Shown in pieces: positions 44,613 through 53,101 of a stretch of 64,000 nt of DNA. The notes under the pieces were generated by a model, which saw nothing but the letters and a program-made list of their open reading frames with translations, was not told where the DNA came from and ran no database searches. The position numbers were made by a program, and so were the translations under genes. Source of the stretch: Leuconostoc mesenteroides subsp. mesenteroides ATCC 8293 (GTDB lineage: Bacteria > Bacillota > Bacilli > Lactobacillales > Lactobacillaceae); the NCBI RefSeq assembly GCF_000014445.1, contig NC_008531.1:837001-901000 (forward strand). Reading direction: 5' to 3'. Each line of letters opens with the position of its first letter. The first letter of the stretch is position 1.

Positions 44613-46865
44613 GTGGGTAACAATGAATGGATTGGCATCGACAATGCGCATCAAAATAATTTAAAAAACATTTCGGTCAAAATTCCAAAACACCAGTTAA
44701 CCGTTTTTACAGGTGTATCTGGTTCGGGAAAGTCAACCTTAGTTTTTGACACTTTAGTTGCGCAGTCAAGACGTGAATTAAATGATACGTTCTCGAGTTA
44801 TGTGCAACATATTTTACCAAAATATGGTAGACCGGCTGTAGATAACATTACTAATTTGCCAATAGCAATACCAATTGAGCAACGAAAAATGTCGGGCAAC
44901 GTTAGATCAACAGTAGGAACGTATACTGAAATATACACATTCTTGCGTTTGCTGTTTTCTCGAATAGGACAACCCTTTGTTGGTTATTCAGATGCCTTTT
45001 CTTTCAATCATCCCCAAGGCAAATGTGAAGTTTGTGATGGCTTAGGTTTTACTAAAAAAATTAATTTAACATATCTTGTTGATTTTAATCAATCACTTAA
45101 TGAAGATCCAATTGATTTTCCAACTTTTGGAAATGGTGCTTGGCGTTGGAAACGTTATGCCTATAGCGGCTTATTTGATTTGAATAAAAAAATAAAGGAT
45201 TATTCTAAAGAAGAACTAGATTTATTGTTATACGCACCACAGCAAAAACTAGCGTCTCCTCCTGAAAAATGGCCAAAAACTGCCTTATATGAGGGTTTGT
45301 TACCGAGAATTAAGCGAAGTATTATTAATACTGATGAGGGGAAAAGGCATAGAAAGCAACTTGAAAAGTTTGTATCCACTGATATTTGTCCAACTTGTCA
45401 GGGCTCCAGATTGAATGCAAAGGCGCTAAGTTGCAAAATTGATGGGCATAATATCAGTGATTTAGTTGCAATGTCATTGGATGAATTACAATTATTAATT
45501 CAAAAAATAAGAAATCCACTGGTTCAGGATGTTAAAACACAGATTGATAAACGCCTAAATGCTTTGATTACGATTGGTTTAGGCTATCTTAATTTAGCGC
45601 GAAGTACAGATACGCTATCGGGCGGCGAAGCGCAAAGAATCAGAATTGCTAAGCATATCACAAGCTCTTTAAATGATGTGATGTATGTCCTAGACGAACC
45701 TAGCTCAGGCCTACATCCAAAAGATATTGAACGACTATATAAATGTTTGTGTGTCTTAAAGAATCAAGGCAATACGATTATTTTAGTGGAACATAACCCA
45801 CTGCTAATTCAGCGAGCTGACTACATCATTGATGTTGGTCCAGGTCCGGGAGTTAATGGTGGCAGTATTCAATTTTCGGGAACATATGGTGAGTTTTTAA
45901 AAAGCGATACGATTACCAGTGTTGCTATGCGTGAAAATGAGAGGTTGAATAATCATACTAATAGCAGCTTCAAAAAATGGCTGTCTGTTAGAGATAAAAA
46001 TTTAAACACAGTACAAAACGTTTCTTTAAAAATACCACTTAATGCTTTGACTGTTTTATGCGGTGTGGCTGGATCAGGTAAATCGTCTCTAGCACAAATA
46101 GTAGCGTCAGAATTGATTCAAAGAGAAATCGATGTTATCAATATTTCGCAAAAGAACATTGGTATTAGTCTTAGATCAACTCCACTGACTTACTTAGATA
46201 TTTTTGATGATATTAGGAAACTATTTGCAAGAGCAAACTCAGTTAGTCCATCGTTATTTAGTTACAATTCAAAGGGCGCTTGTCCGCGCTGCAAGGGAAA
46301 AGGCGTTATCGTTAATGATATGTATTTTATGGACGATGTCGTTTCTGAGTGTGAATTGTGCCATGGACAACGCTATAATCAGGAAGTTTTGCAATATGGC
46401 TATAAGGATAAGACTATTGTTGACATATTGTCTATGACGGTGAGTCAAGCCGTTAATTTTTTTAGTGGTATTACACGAATAGCTACTGGTTTGCAAGCAA
46501 TCTGTGATGTGGGTCTTGGTTATTTAAAATTAAACCAATCTTTGAGTACATTGTCAGGCGGAGAGTTGCAACGGATCAAGTTATCGAGCTACTTACAAAA
46601 GAAGAGTAGTGTTTATATTATTGATGAACCAACGAATGGGTTACATTTAAAAGATATTGATCATTTGCTTGAGCTTTTCGATAAGCTGGTTGCTAGAGGA
46701 AACACGATTGTCATTATTGAACACAGTTTGAAAGTCATTCGACAGGCTGATTGGCTGATTGAGATGGGTCCTGAAGGCGGAAAAATGGGTGGTAAAGTTG
46801 TTTTTTCCGGTACAATCGACGATTTGAAAAAATCAAATGATGCAATAACAAAACCATATTTATAA
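44613..46865 (+). CDS. UvrA-like ABC ATPase lacking the UvrB-binding domain (UvrA2/drug-resistance type)
   Basis: A 750-residue protein with two ABC ATPase modules: Walker A at GVSGSGKSTL and GVAGSGKSSL, signature segments LSGGEAQRIRIAK and LSGGELQRIKLSS, and Walker B VLDEPSSGLHP and IIDEPTNGLHL. Zinc-type cysteines occur in CEVCDGLGF, CPTCQG and CPRCKGKG...CELCHG. True UvrA has about 940 residues; here the region after RLLFSRIGQPF passes straight to the CxxC, so the UvrB-interaction and insertion domains are missing. UvrA2-like proteins are linked to tolerance of DNA-binding drugs. GTG at 44613 follows AAGGGGGAT; an in-frame TTG at 44574 has no site. Confidence 0.85.
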   Translation: MGNNEWIGIDNAHQNNLKNISVKIPKHQLTVFTGVSGSGKSTLVFDTLVAQSRRELNDTFSSYVQHILPKYGRPAVDNITNLPIAIPIEQRKMSGNVRSTVGTYTEIYTFLRLLFSRIGQPFVGYSDAFSFNHPQGKCEVCDGLGFTKKINLTYLVDFNQSLNEDPIDFPTFGNGAWRWKRYAYSGLFDLNKKIKDYSKEELDLLLYAPQQKLASPPEKWPKTALYEGLLPRIKRSIINTDEGKRHRKQLEKFVSTDICPTCQGSRLNAKALSCKIDGHNISDLVAMSLDELQLLIQKIRNPLVQDVKTQIDKRLNALITIGLGYLNLARSTDTLSGGEAQRIRIAKHITSSLNDVMYVLDEPSSGLHPKDIERLYKCLCVLKNQGNTIILVEHNPLLIQRADYIIDVGPGPGVNGGSIQFSGTYGEFLKSDTITSVAMRENERLNNHTNSSFKKWLSVRDKNLNTVQNVSLKIPLNALTVLCGVAGSGKSSLAQIVASELIQREIDVINISQKNIGISLRSTPLTYLDIFDDIRKLFARANSVSPSLFSYNSKGACPRCKGKGVIVNDMYFMDDVVSECELCHGQRYNQEVLQYGYKDKTIVDILSMTVSQAVNFFSGITRIATGLQAICDVGLGYLKLNQSLSTLSGGELQRIKLSSYLQKKSSVYIIDEPTNGLHLKDIDHLLELFDKLVARGNTIVIIEHSLKVIRQADWLIEMGPEGGKMGGKVVFSGTIDDLKKSNDAITKPYL

Positions 46866-46874
46866 AAAAGATGC

Positions 46875-46919
46875 ATATAAAAAGCAGAAAAATATGATTT
46901 ATTTTTCTGCTTTTTATAT
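46875..46919. terminator. Bidirectional terminator, perfect 20-bp stem
   Basis: 46875-46894 pairs perfectly with 46900-46919 around a TGATT loop; arms contain AAAAAGCAGAAAAA. It serves the uvrA-like gene and the convergent hydrolase gene. Confidence 0.92.
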
Positions 46920-46923
46920 TTGG

Positions 46924-48045
46924 CTATTTATTCGATAAAAATTCTTTTATTGCATCAAATCCTAATTGTCGATTACCTGCTTGACAATGTTGATCACCAC
47001 CAGACGCCTTGTCAAACATAATTGATTTAACGGAAGCAGCATTAATTAATTTGCTATCAATTTCTACTAAGCGGCTACTGGGAACATATTGATCATTTTC
47101 GCCAGCTAGTAACAGAACATCTTGATTAATAAGTGGCATAATCGGTTCCATATTATATTTTTGGAACTGTTTTAATAGTTCGTAAGGCGATTGAACGCCA
47201 ACGTTTGCCATACCCTTATTGATTTTCCAATTTAAATCTAGATTATTGGCCATCATACTTTTGAACATAAAATTAACTGTTTTGGCATCTTTAGCAGCTA
47301 GCAGCTGTTCGATTTTAGTAATTTGATTATAGGGCATTCGAATACGTAATGCATCAAAGAAACTATAGAAAATATCAAATGCAACAATTTTATCCAATCG
47401 TTTTTCAAATGCGGCGGCGCGCATAACTAAATATCCACCTAATGACATACCAACTGCACTAGCTCTTTTAAGGTTGAAATAATCTAATATGACGCTTACT
47501 GGATTTTCCCAATTATGTATCAGGTGAATCCCTTGACGCAACGCAGTTCCTTGACCTGGCCCATCAAAAACATAAATGTTGTAATCAATTCCTTTCAAAA
47601 ATTTTGACATTTTGACCATCTCTTCCATGTAGGAATCATATCCGGCAAATAGCAATAGATTCTTAGTGGCGTTTGGTGTGACTAGTTTTACAATTGGTAG
47701 ATACCCATTTTCATAAGGTACTTGATACCTTTCGTATTCAAAGTCGTTGAAGCCTTTATAAAAATTTTCTCGATACTTTCGATAAGCATTTTCATCTCGG
47801 GGATCCTCAGGTGACAAATAAAACTCAGAGGCTTGATAATAAGTTGATGCGACAGAGAAATCACCATCTTGTTCTCTTGCAATAGCTTTGTCGTTCCATG
47901 CTTTAAACCATGATTCTTCATCTTTTAACTGAGGAATAATACTTTTTAAATCTTCCTGTACTTTTTGATCATTTTCGTACTCATCATTGATGAATCGATT
48001 AATTTGTAAATTGAATTGTTCATTTTTAACATACTGTTTAAACAT
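46924..48045 (-). CDS. Alpha/beta hydrolase, FrsA/dipeptidyl-like esterase type
   Basis: A 373-residue protein with an N-terminal helical part (about 1-110) and an alpha/beta hydrolase domain. The nucleophile Ser is in AVGMSLGGYLVMRAA, and a likely acid Asp and His are in GENDQYVPSSR and GGDQHCQAGNRQLG. The oxyanion region is LLFAGYDSYMEEM and VFDGPGQGTALRQ is present. Substrate unknown. The start at 48045 has an AGGAGG site; the longer frame to 48129 has none. It is divergent from a TetR-type gene over a perfect inverted repeat, so it is probably regulated by it. Confidence 0.85.
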   Translation of the reverse strand: MFKQYVKNEQFNLQINRFINDEYENDQKVQEDLKSIIPQLKDEESWFKAWNDKAIAREQDGDFSVASTYYQASEFYLSPEDPRDENAYRKYRENFYKGFNDFEYERYQVPYENGYLPIVKLVTPNATKNLLLFAGYDSYMEEMVKMSKFLKGIDYNIYVFDGPGQGTALRQGIHLIHNWENPVSVILDYFNLKRASAVGMSLGGYLVMRAAAFEKRLDKIVAFDIFYSFFDALRIRMPYNQITKIEQLLAAKDAKTVNFMFKSMMANNLDLNWKINKGMANVGVQSPYELLKQFQKYNMEPIMPLINQDVLLLAGENDQYVPSSRLVEIDSKLINAASVKSIMFDKASGGDQHCQAGNRQLGFDAIKEFLSNK

Positions 48046-48122
48046 GTTGTTCCTCCTTCTTTTAAGTACATTTTGACATGATGAAGGTAAAATACAACTG
48101 GCAAAAGCGGTAATAAGGAACG

Positions 48123-48155
48123 ATATCATACTGAAAAAAGAAAACAGTATGATAT
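48123..48155. promoter_or_regulatory. Perfect inverted repeat, probable TetR-type operator
   Basis: ATATCATACTG (48123-48133), 11-bp A-rich spacer, CAGTATGATAT (48145-48155). It lies between the divergent hydrolase and TetR genes, where binding would control both. Confidence 0.8.
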
Positions 48156-48185
48156 TATTGGTGTATAAATAGGAGGGTCAGCATT

Positions 48186-48758
48186 GTGTCAAAAGACAAA
48201 AGGGTTATCAAAACAGAAAAATTGATTACTGAAACGATGATGCGGTTATTGACGACCACGAGTATTTCAAAAATCACTGTTAAGAAAATTTGTGATCAAG
48301 CGTTGATTAGCAAATCAACTTTTTATGATCACTATGTCGACAAATTTGATGTCATTGACAAGATTGTTGATGTGTATGCGATGCAGTTTAATTGTGAAAT
48401 CCAACAAAGATTTGAAGCAGTGCAGCAGAAAAATACCTTTGAAATCTTTAACAAAATTATTAAAGATATGGCTAATCAAGATAGTGATTTATTAATTTTA
48501 ATGTCGCTTGAACAGGATGTACATCCTGTTCAAGATTGTTTTCACAAAATATTATACGATAATGCCCACGCTTTCTTGTCAAAACAAAAAATGAATAATC
48601 GTTTTTCAGTTGACTTCTTATCCCAAATTTATGCTGACCTTGCATTAACTTCAATTTCTTTTACGTTAAAACATGCTGAGAACGAAAAGCTTCTTGAAGA
48701 GCAAACTGATTTTATGAATTTAATGCAAGAGGTGATCATTTCTAACGTTAAGCAGTAG
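48186..48758 (+). CDS. TetR/AcrR family transcriptional regulator
   Basis: A 190-residue regulator with the N-terminal TetR helix-turn-helix (about 8-58: TETMMRLLTTTSISKITVKK, ICDQALISKSTFYDHYVDK). The C-terminal part, with a conserved Phe/Tyr pattern and no known ligand motif, resembles the DhaS-like group. It starts with GTG at 48186 behind AGGAGGG. The perfect inverted repeat 31 bases upstream is its likely operator, and the divergent hydrolase the likely target. Confidence 0.9.
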   Translation: MSKDKRVIKTEKLITETMMRLLTTTSISKITVKKICDQALISKSTFYDHYVDKFDVIDKIVDVYAMQFNCEIQQRFEAVQQKNTFEIFNKIIKDMANQDSDLLILMSLEQDVHPVQDCFHKILYDNAHAFLSKQKMNNRFSVDFLSQIYADLALTSISFTLKHAENEKLLEEQTDFMNLMQEVIISNVKQ

Positions 48759-48846
48759 ACATTTTTTAGTAGCTGAAATAGCTAAGGTATGTTTATTTTG
48801 TCTATTCAATATTATCGCAGCTAGAAAATTATCAAAGCAAAAAAAT

Positions 48847-48896
48847 AAAAAAGTACTGATTGATGTGTAAAGTTCATATCTATCAGTACTTTTTTG
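48847..48896. terminator. Bidirectional terminator between the TetR and AraC genes
   Basis: AAAAAAGTACTGAT pairs with ATCAGTACTTTTTT around a 21-base loop. The right arm overlaps the stop codon of the minus-strand AraC gene. Confidence 0.82.
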
Positions 48897-50004
48897 TCGA
48901 TATAAATTGTTTCGGGGATGTGCCAGTTATACGTTTGAAGGTGTGGGAAAAATGTGTGTAGTCTTTAAAGTTAAGGAGCGTCGAAATGTCCATTAAGGAA
49001 AGTTGTGTTGAAAGTAGTAAGCGTTTTGCTTCTGTTATCTTTGTCTTAATGATGTATTGTTTGAGTGTTTCATTTGTTTCTTTTTTGAATCGTGTGGACA
49101 GGTAGTTTTGACTATATTTAAATTGTTTTGCAATTTTCACAATGGACAAATTTTCATAGATATGAATTTGAATATAGGTCTGCACTTCAAATATTAAATG
49201 ACTTAATTTGCTATATTTTTTTGTTTTTACCAAACTAGTAAAATTGAGAAGAATATTTAATCGGACATTCTGATTAATAATATTTTCCACAGAAGTGTGC
49301 TTTTCAATTGTATTAATCCACTGGTCTGAAAGTAAATAAGCTTTTTTATCATTTACGCCAGCTTGAATCGCTTCTCGTGTACACAGGGTTGCAATAATGA
49401 TGAGCATATTTTTCTCATGGCGTAAGCGATTATTCTTCATTGCTAAGAAGGATTCGTATGCATTATGGATTTGAAACTGCTTGTAGGCATTTATGACAAT
49501 TTGTTTGTCACCGGTTTTGATAGAGCTGAGCAATGTTTGTTCATCAGAATAGCTATGATGTGTTTGTAGTTGAGAAGAATATTCTAAAAGACTGAGGCTA
49601 TCATTTGGAGGGGCAATATCAATCAAACCGTTATTTTCAGATATATCATTACTGATTATTTTTAGTATTGCACGATATCTTTGATAGAGCTTAAGTAATA
49701 GGTATGTAGATGAGTGACTTTCTGATGGCGTGAGTTTACCATACAGCATTAAGTAGTATTTTTTTATTGAAAATATAGCAAGTATGTCATCATCGTCAGG
49801 GTGATTAAAATTCCTAATTGGATAAAATAGTATTGCAGATGGATTGTCCAAAATTTCATCATTAAAATGCAGTTCGTCATCAAACTTCATCAAGAGTTTT
49901 TCGTCGCCAAATATCACATTACAATGCGTGTCTTGCATAAATATTTTTTCATCAAGCAGTTGCTGAATTGATTCCAAAGTTTCTGTTAACATACTTAACC
50001 CCAT
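48883..50004 (-). CDS. AraC family transcriptional regulator
   Basis: A 373-residue regulator with a C-terminal AraC double helix-turn-helix (about 270-370: ENLSIVKIAKQFKYSQNYLS, LMDISTLLNFKDYTHFSHTF, KRITGTSPKQF). The N-terminal about 260 residues are a variable sensor region with no cupin motif, as in Lactobacillus and Leuconostoc regulators of plant glycoside genes. It is divergent from the GH51 arabinofuranosidase unit, which it may activate. Start is unsure: ATG 50004 has no good site, while the ATG at 49992 follows TGGGG by 6 bases. Confidence 0.88.
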   Translation of the reverse strand: MGLSMLTETLESIQQLLDEKIFMQDTHCNVIFGDEKLLMKFDDELHFNDEILDNPSAILFYPIRNFNHPDDDDILAIFSIKKYYLMLYGKLTPSESHSSTYLLLKLYQRYRAILKIISNDISENNGLIDIAPPNDSLSLLEYSSQLQTHHSYSDEQTLLSSIKTGDKQIVINAYKQFQIHNAYESFLAMKNNRLRHEKNMLIIIATLCTREAIQAGVNDKKAYLLSDQWINTIEKHTSVENIINQNVRLNILLNFTSLVKTKKYSKLSHLIFEVQTYIQIHIYENLSIVKIAKQFKYSQNYLSTRFKKETNETLKQYIIKTKITEAKRLLLSTQLSLMDISTLLNFKDYTHFSHTFKRITGTSPKQFISTKKY

Positions 50005-50067
50005 TTTTCACAAAAAAAAGTTAGAAATTACAATTTCTTTTTCAACGAAAGATTTATTATTCAATTA

Positions 50068-50083
50068 TAGTAAGCGCTTACAA
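50068..50083 (+). promoter_or_regulatory. cre-like palindrome between the AraC gene and the GH51 unit
   Basis: The perfect palindrome GTAAGCGCTTAC (50070-50081) within a TAGTAAGCGCTTACAA context fits cre on both strands. The region 50084-50193 holds no other clear signal apart from a GCAGGAGAC ribosome-like site (50131-50139). Confidence 0.7.
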
Positions 50084-50193
50084 AAAAATCAAACAATATT
50101 ACTCATCTAATTTATGAAAATTGGATTTTTGCAGGAGACATTGTTGGAAGATTTTTTGTTCCTAATGGGCGTACTAAACAATGTCTGATAAAA

Positions 50194-50436
50194 TTGATCG
50201 TTATTATTGCTTTGATAGGTTATGGTTATTGGTTGCTTACTACCATGGATGCTCCAAAAAAAAACATTTTCAATGATGTGTTGCCATCTAAAGAAACAGC
50301 TGCAAAGGATTTAGAAATTTTGAATATCGCGATAATGCTTGGACAAACAGGCGGCCATGGTTACGTAGGTGCAACTGCTATTGTATTTGCCTTCATTGCA
50401 TGCATATTTATTCAAATAATTCGATCCACAAAGTAG
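50194..50436 (+). CDS. Small membrane protein with unclear start, ahead of abfA
   Basis: An 80-residue reading with two hydrophobic segments (about 2-17 and 58-76) and a polar middle part. TTG at 50194 has no ribosome site, and the frame is open further upstream. A strong GCAGGAGAC site (50131-50139) precedes an in-frame ATT at 50140 that would give MVGRFFVPNGRTKQCLIK, adding 18 residues. So the true start may be a rare codon, or the gene may be damaged near its 5' end. It ends 28 bases before abfA. I do not recognise the family. Confidence 0.45.
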   Translation: MIVIIALIGYGYWLLTTMDAPKKNIFNDVLPSKETAAKDLEILNIAIMLGQTGGHGYVGATAIVFAFIACIFIQIIRSTK

Positions 50437-50464
50437 TAAAAAGGTGAAATCTTCTGGAGGAAAA

Positions 50465-51991
50465 ATGAAAGTTAAAATAGAAAAACGTCAAAATGAGACT
50501 AAAATCAATCCACGTTTACATGGTCAATTTATAGAATTTCTTGGTAATGCGATAAATGATGGCATATGGGTCGGAAAAGAAAGCAAAATTCCAAACATTA
50601 ATGGGATGCGGTTAGATGTCATTAACGCCTTGAAAGAAATTGAACCTCCAATTATAAGGTGGCCAGGTGGTGTATTTGCGGATCATTACAATTGGCAAGA
50701 CGGGGTTGGGGAAAAAAGGAAAAAGGTATTTAACGAAGGATTCGGAACATATAGCGTTGAAACCAATGAGTTTGGTACGGATGAGTTTCTAGAATTTGCG
50801 TCACTGATTCATTCTGAACCATGGATCAATGTTAATTTATTAACTGGTTCAGCTCGGGAAATGACTGAGTGGATGGAATATATTAATCGTAAGCAGTCAA
50901 CGTATTTATCAAAAAAGAGAAAAGATTCTGGTCATGAAAAACCCTATGATGTAAATTATTGGGGAATCGGGAATGAAGTTTGGGGTGGTGGAGGCATGAT
51001 GACCCCCGAGCAATATGTTGCTGATTACCGAAAGTACGCAACGGCGGCACCAACATTTGCGTTGAATCAGTTTTCAGAGGATTCGCGCTACTTCATTTTG
51101 AGTGGTGCCGATGCTAATAAACCAAAAGAACGCCGTTATTGGACTAAAAGTGTAATGAAGGAATTAGCAAGGGCTCGTCCACCAAAAGTTGATGGTTATG
51201 ATTTGCATTGGTATAACTGGTACCTGGGTAATGAGTTTTCCGCCTCAGCAACAGATTTTAATGCCAACGACTGGTATCAAGTAATTAAAGGTGCGACAGA
51301 ATTAGAAGATATCCTTAAAGAACAATACGATTTGATTCAAGATGGTTTGGATCAACTGCCAGAACCTGAAGGAGAGTTTGATCAAAAACTAGAGAAAATG
51401 GATCTGATTTTAGGTGAGTGGGGCAATTGGTATGGGAGAGCTTTTTTTGAAGAGAAGGCACTGTATCAACAAAATACAATGCGCGATGCGATAACAACTG
51501 CAATCGTTTTAGATATTCTTCATTCTAATGCTGATAAAGTTAAAATGGCTAGTATGGCTCAGACAATTAATGTGTTAAATGCATTAATATTAACTAACGG
51601 TGAACAATTTGTGCTAACACCAGTATATGATATTTTCAAGATGTACAAAGTGCATAGAAATAATGATGTTCTAGATGTGACAATAACAGATGAGAATAGT
51701 GATCACGTTAAGTTTTTTGCATCAATAAATGACAAAACAATTTACTTAAATGTGATTAATTTTGATTTGACTGAAACCATCAGTGTTGACATTGATTTAC
51801 CAGGGTTGGTACTTCAGTATCAAAAGGAGGAGTTAGCGGCCAATGATATGCATGAAACCAATACGTTCGAGGATCCTAATCACCTACGTGCAGCGATTGT
51901 TGAACAGCGTAATAATGTTTCTGCGAATGAGTTATTTGATATTAGCATAAAGCCAATGTCAGTTTCTGTATTCAAAATTGTATTAGGTTAG
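50465..51991 (+). CDS. abfA: Alpha-L-arabinofuranosidase, GH51
   Basis: A 508-residue cytoplasmic enzyme without signal peptide. GH51 markers: RWPGGVFADHYNWQDGVG, the acid/base Glu171 in WGIGNEVWGGGG, DGYDLHWYNW, and the nucleophile Glu318 in LILGEWGNWYGR, then a C-terminal beta domain. It releases L-arabinose from arabino-oligosaccharides, feeding the ara operon at 3.5-8.7 kb. The ATG at 50465 lies 4 bases after GGAGG; an in-frame GTG at 50444 has no site. A terminator follows. Confidence 0.94.
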   Translation: MKVKIEKRQNETKINPRLHGQFIEFLGNAINDGIWVGKESKIPNINGMRLDVINALKEIEPPIIRWPGGVFADHYNWQDGVGEKRKKVFNEGFGTYSVETNEFGTDEFLEFASLIHSEPWINVNLLTGSAREMTEWMEYINRKQSTYLSKKRKDSGHEKPYDVNYWGIGNEVWGGGGMMTPEQYVADYRKYATAAPTFALNQFSEDSRYFILSGADANKPKERRYWTKSVMKELARARPPKVDGYDLHWYNWYLGNEFSASATDFNANDWYQVIKGATELEDILKEQYDLIQDGLDQLPEPEGEFDQKLEKMDLILGEWGNWYGRAFFEEKALYQQNTMRDAITTAIVLDILHSNADKVKMASMAQTINVLNALILTNGEQFVLTPVYDIFKMYKVHRNNDVLDVTITDENSDHVKFFASINDKTIYLNVINFDLTETISVDIDLPGLVLQYQKEELAANDMHETNTFEDPNHLRAAIVEQRNNVSANELFDISIKPMSVSVFKIVLG

Positions 51992-52048
51992 TCTAAAGTT
52001 AAACTATTTAAAGAATGTGAAATAGTTGGTGTATTTCCGAAAAGTCAG

Positions 52049-52080
52049 AAAAAGATTGAGACACCCGTCTCGATCTTTTT
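52049..52080 (+). terminator. Terminator of abfA
   Basis: AAAAAGATTGAGAC (52049-52062) pairs with GTCTCGATCTTTTT (52067-52080), one G-U pair, 4-base loop. Confidence 0.9.
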
Positions 52081-52112
52081 CATGTTAAAATAACGTGGAC
52101 AGGAGGTCTGGT

Positions 52113-53099
52113 ATGGTAACGATACAAGATATTGCAAACAAAACTGGTGTGGCTATTTCAACAGTATCACGCGCTTTAGGGGATTCCCCAAAAATAAGTT
52201 TAAGAACTAAAGAACGTATCAGAAAAGCGGCGCGTGACATGGGTTATACACCTAACTTTGCTGCCAGAAACTTAACGCAAACTGAAAGTAATACGGTTGG
52301 CGTTGTATTTCAACCTCAATCAGAAGGTAATACAGATAATGACTTTGCCATGCAAATTCTATTTGGTATTAATGCGCAATTAATTGCGCGTCGTTATTTA
52401 TTGACTACAGCTACGGGCAGCAATTGGTCTGAGGTGTTTAATGCAGTTAAAATGATGGTTGAAGCCGGACAAGTTCGACGCTTTATTTTACTATATACAG
52501 TCGAAAATGATCCAATTGCCGAATTGCTTCGTGAGAATCATGCACGTGTTGTAGTTACAGGTGAGCCAGAAATTGCTACGAATATTTTGTATGTAGATAA
52601 CGATAATCGCAAAGCAAGCGCTGAAGCTACCAAAAACTTAGTGTCTAGTTTTCAGTTAAAATCACCAGTTTTTGTCAGAACGTTAGCTGATTGGCGCTTT
52701 GAAGATAATCGAGAGTTGGGCTTTCGTGAAGCACAAGAAGAAGGTGATGTTTTATCTTTACCCTTGGAATTCACGCAACAAAAGCAGGTCTTACAGAAAT
52801 ATTTTGAGCAACATCAAACGGTTGACGGAATAGTTGCCAGTGACGATAAACTTGGTTATTTGGCACGTAATCAAGCACAAGCTCATCTTCCCAGTCATCC
52901 TAAATTGCCGACAATTGCATTTAACTGTTCTGAATACGCCCGCTTGGGAGGGAAAAACTTTTATTCTGTTGATGTCTTACCAAGAACTCTTGGCAGTGAA
53001 GCAGTCCGATTGTTATTTAATGACCAGCAATCGCCACTTGAGAAAACTGAAGCTAGCAGCGTCATTGTTCCGTATCGTATACCAAAAATAGGTGAATAA
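52113..53099 (+). CDS. LacI family regulator, first of a tandem pair
   Basis: A 328-residue regulator with helix-turn-helix at 1-58 (MVTIQDIANKTGVAISTVSR, ALGDSPKISLRTKER) and an effector domain (VVFQPQSEGNTDNDF; GIVASDDKLGYLARNQ). ATG 52113 is chosen because AGGAGG ends about 7 bases upstream; an in-frame GTG at 52095 has none. It resembles MalR-type maltose regulators and is followed 2 bases later by a second LacI gene and then the maltose transporter, so control of the maltose genes is likely. Confidence 0.88.
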   Translation: MVTIQDIANKTGVAISTVSRALGDSPKISLRTKERIRKAARDMGYTPNFAARNLTQTESNTVGVVFQPQSEGNTDNDFAMQILFGINAQLIARRYLLTTATGSNWSEVFNAVKMMVEAGQVRRFILLYTVENDPIAELLRENHARVVVTGEPEIATNILYVDNDNRKASAEATKNLVSSFQLKSPVFVRTLADWRFEDNRELGFREAQEEGDVLSLPLEFTQQKQVLQKYFEQHQTVDGIVASDDKLGYLARNQAQAHLPSHPKLPTIAFNCSEYARLGGKNFYSVDVLPRTLGSEAVRLLFNDQQSPLEKTEASSVIVPYRIPKIGE

Positions 53100-53101
53100 T
53101 A

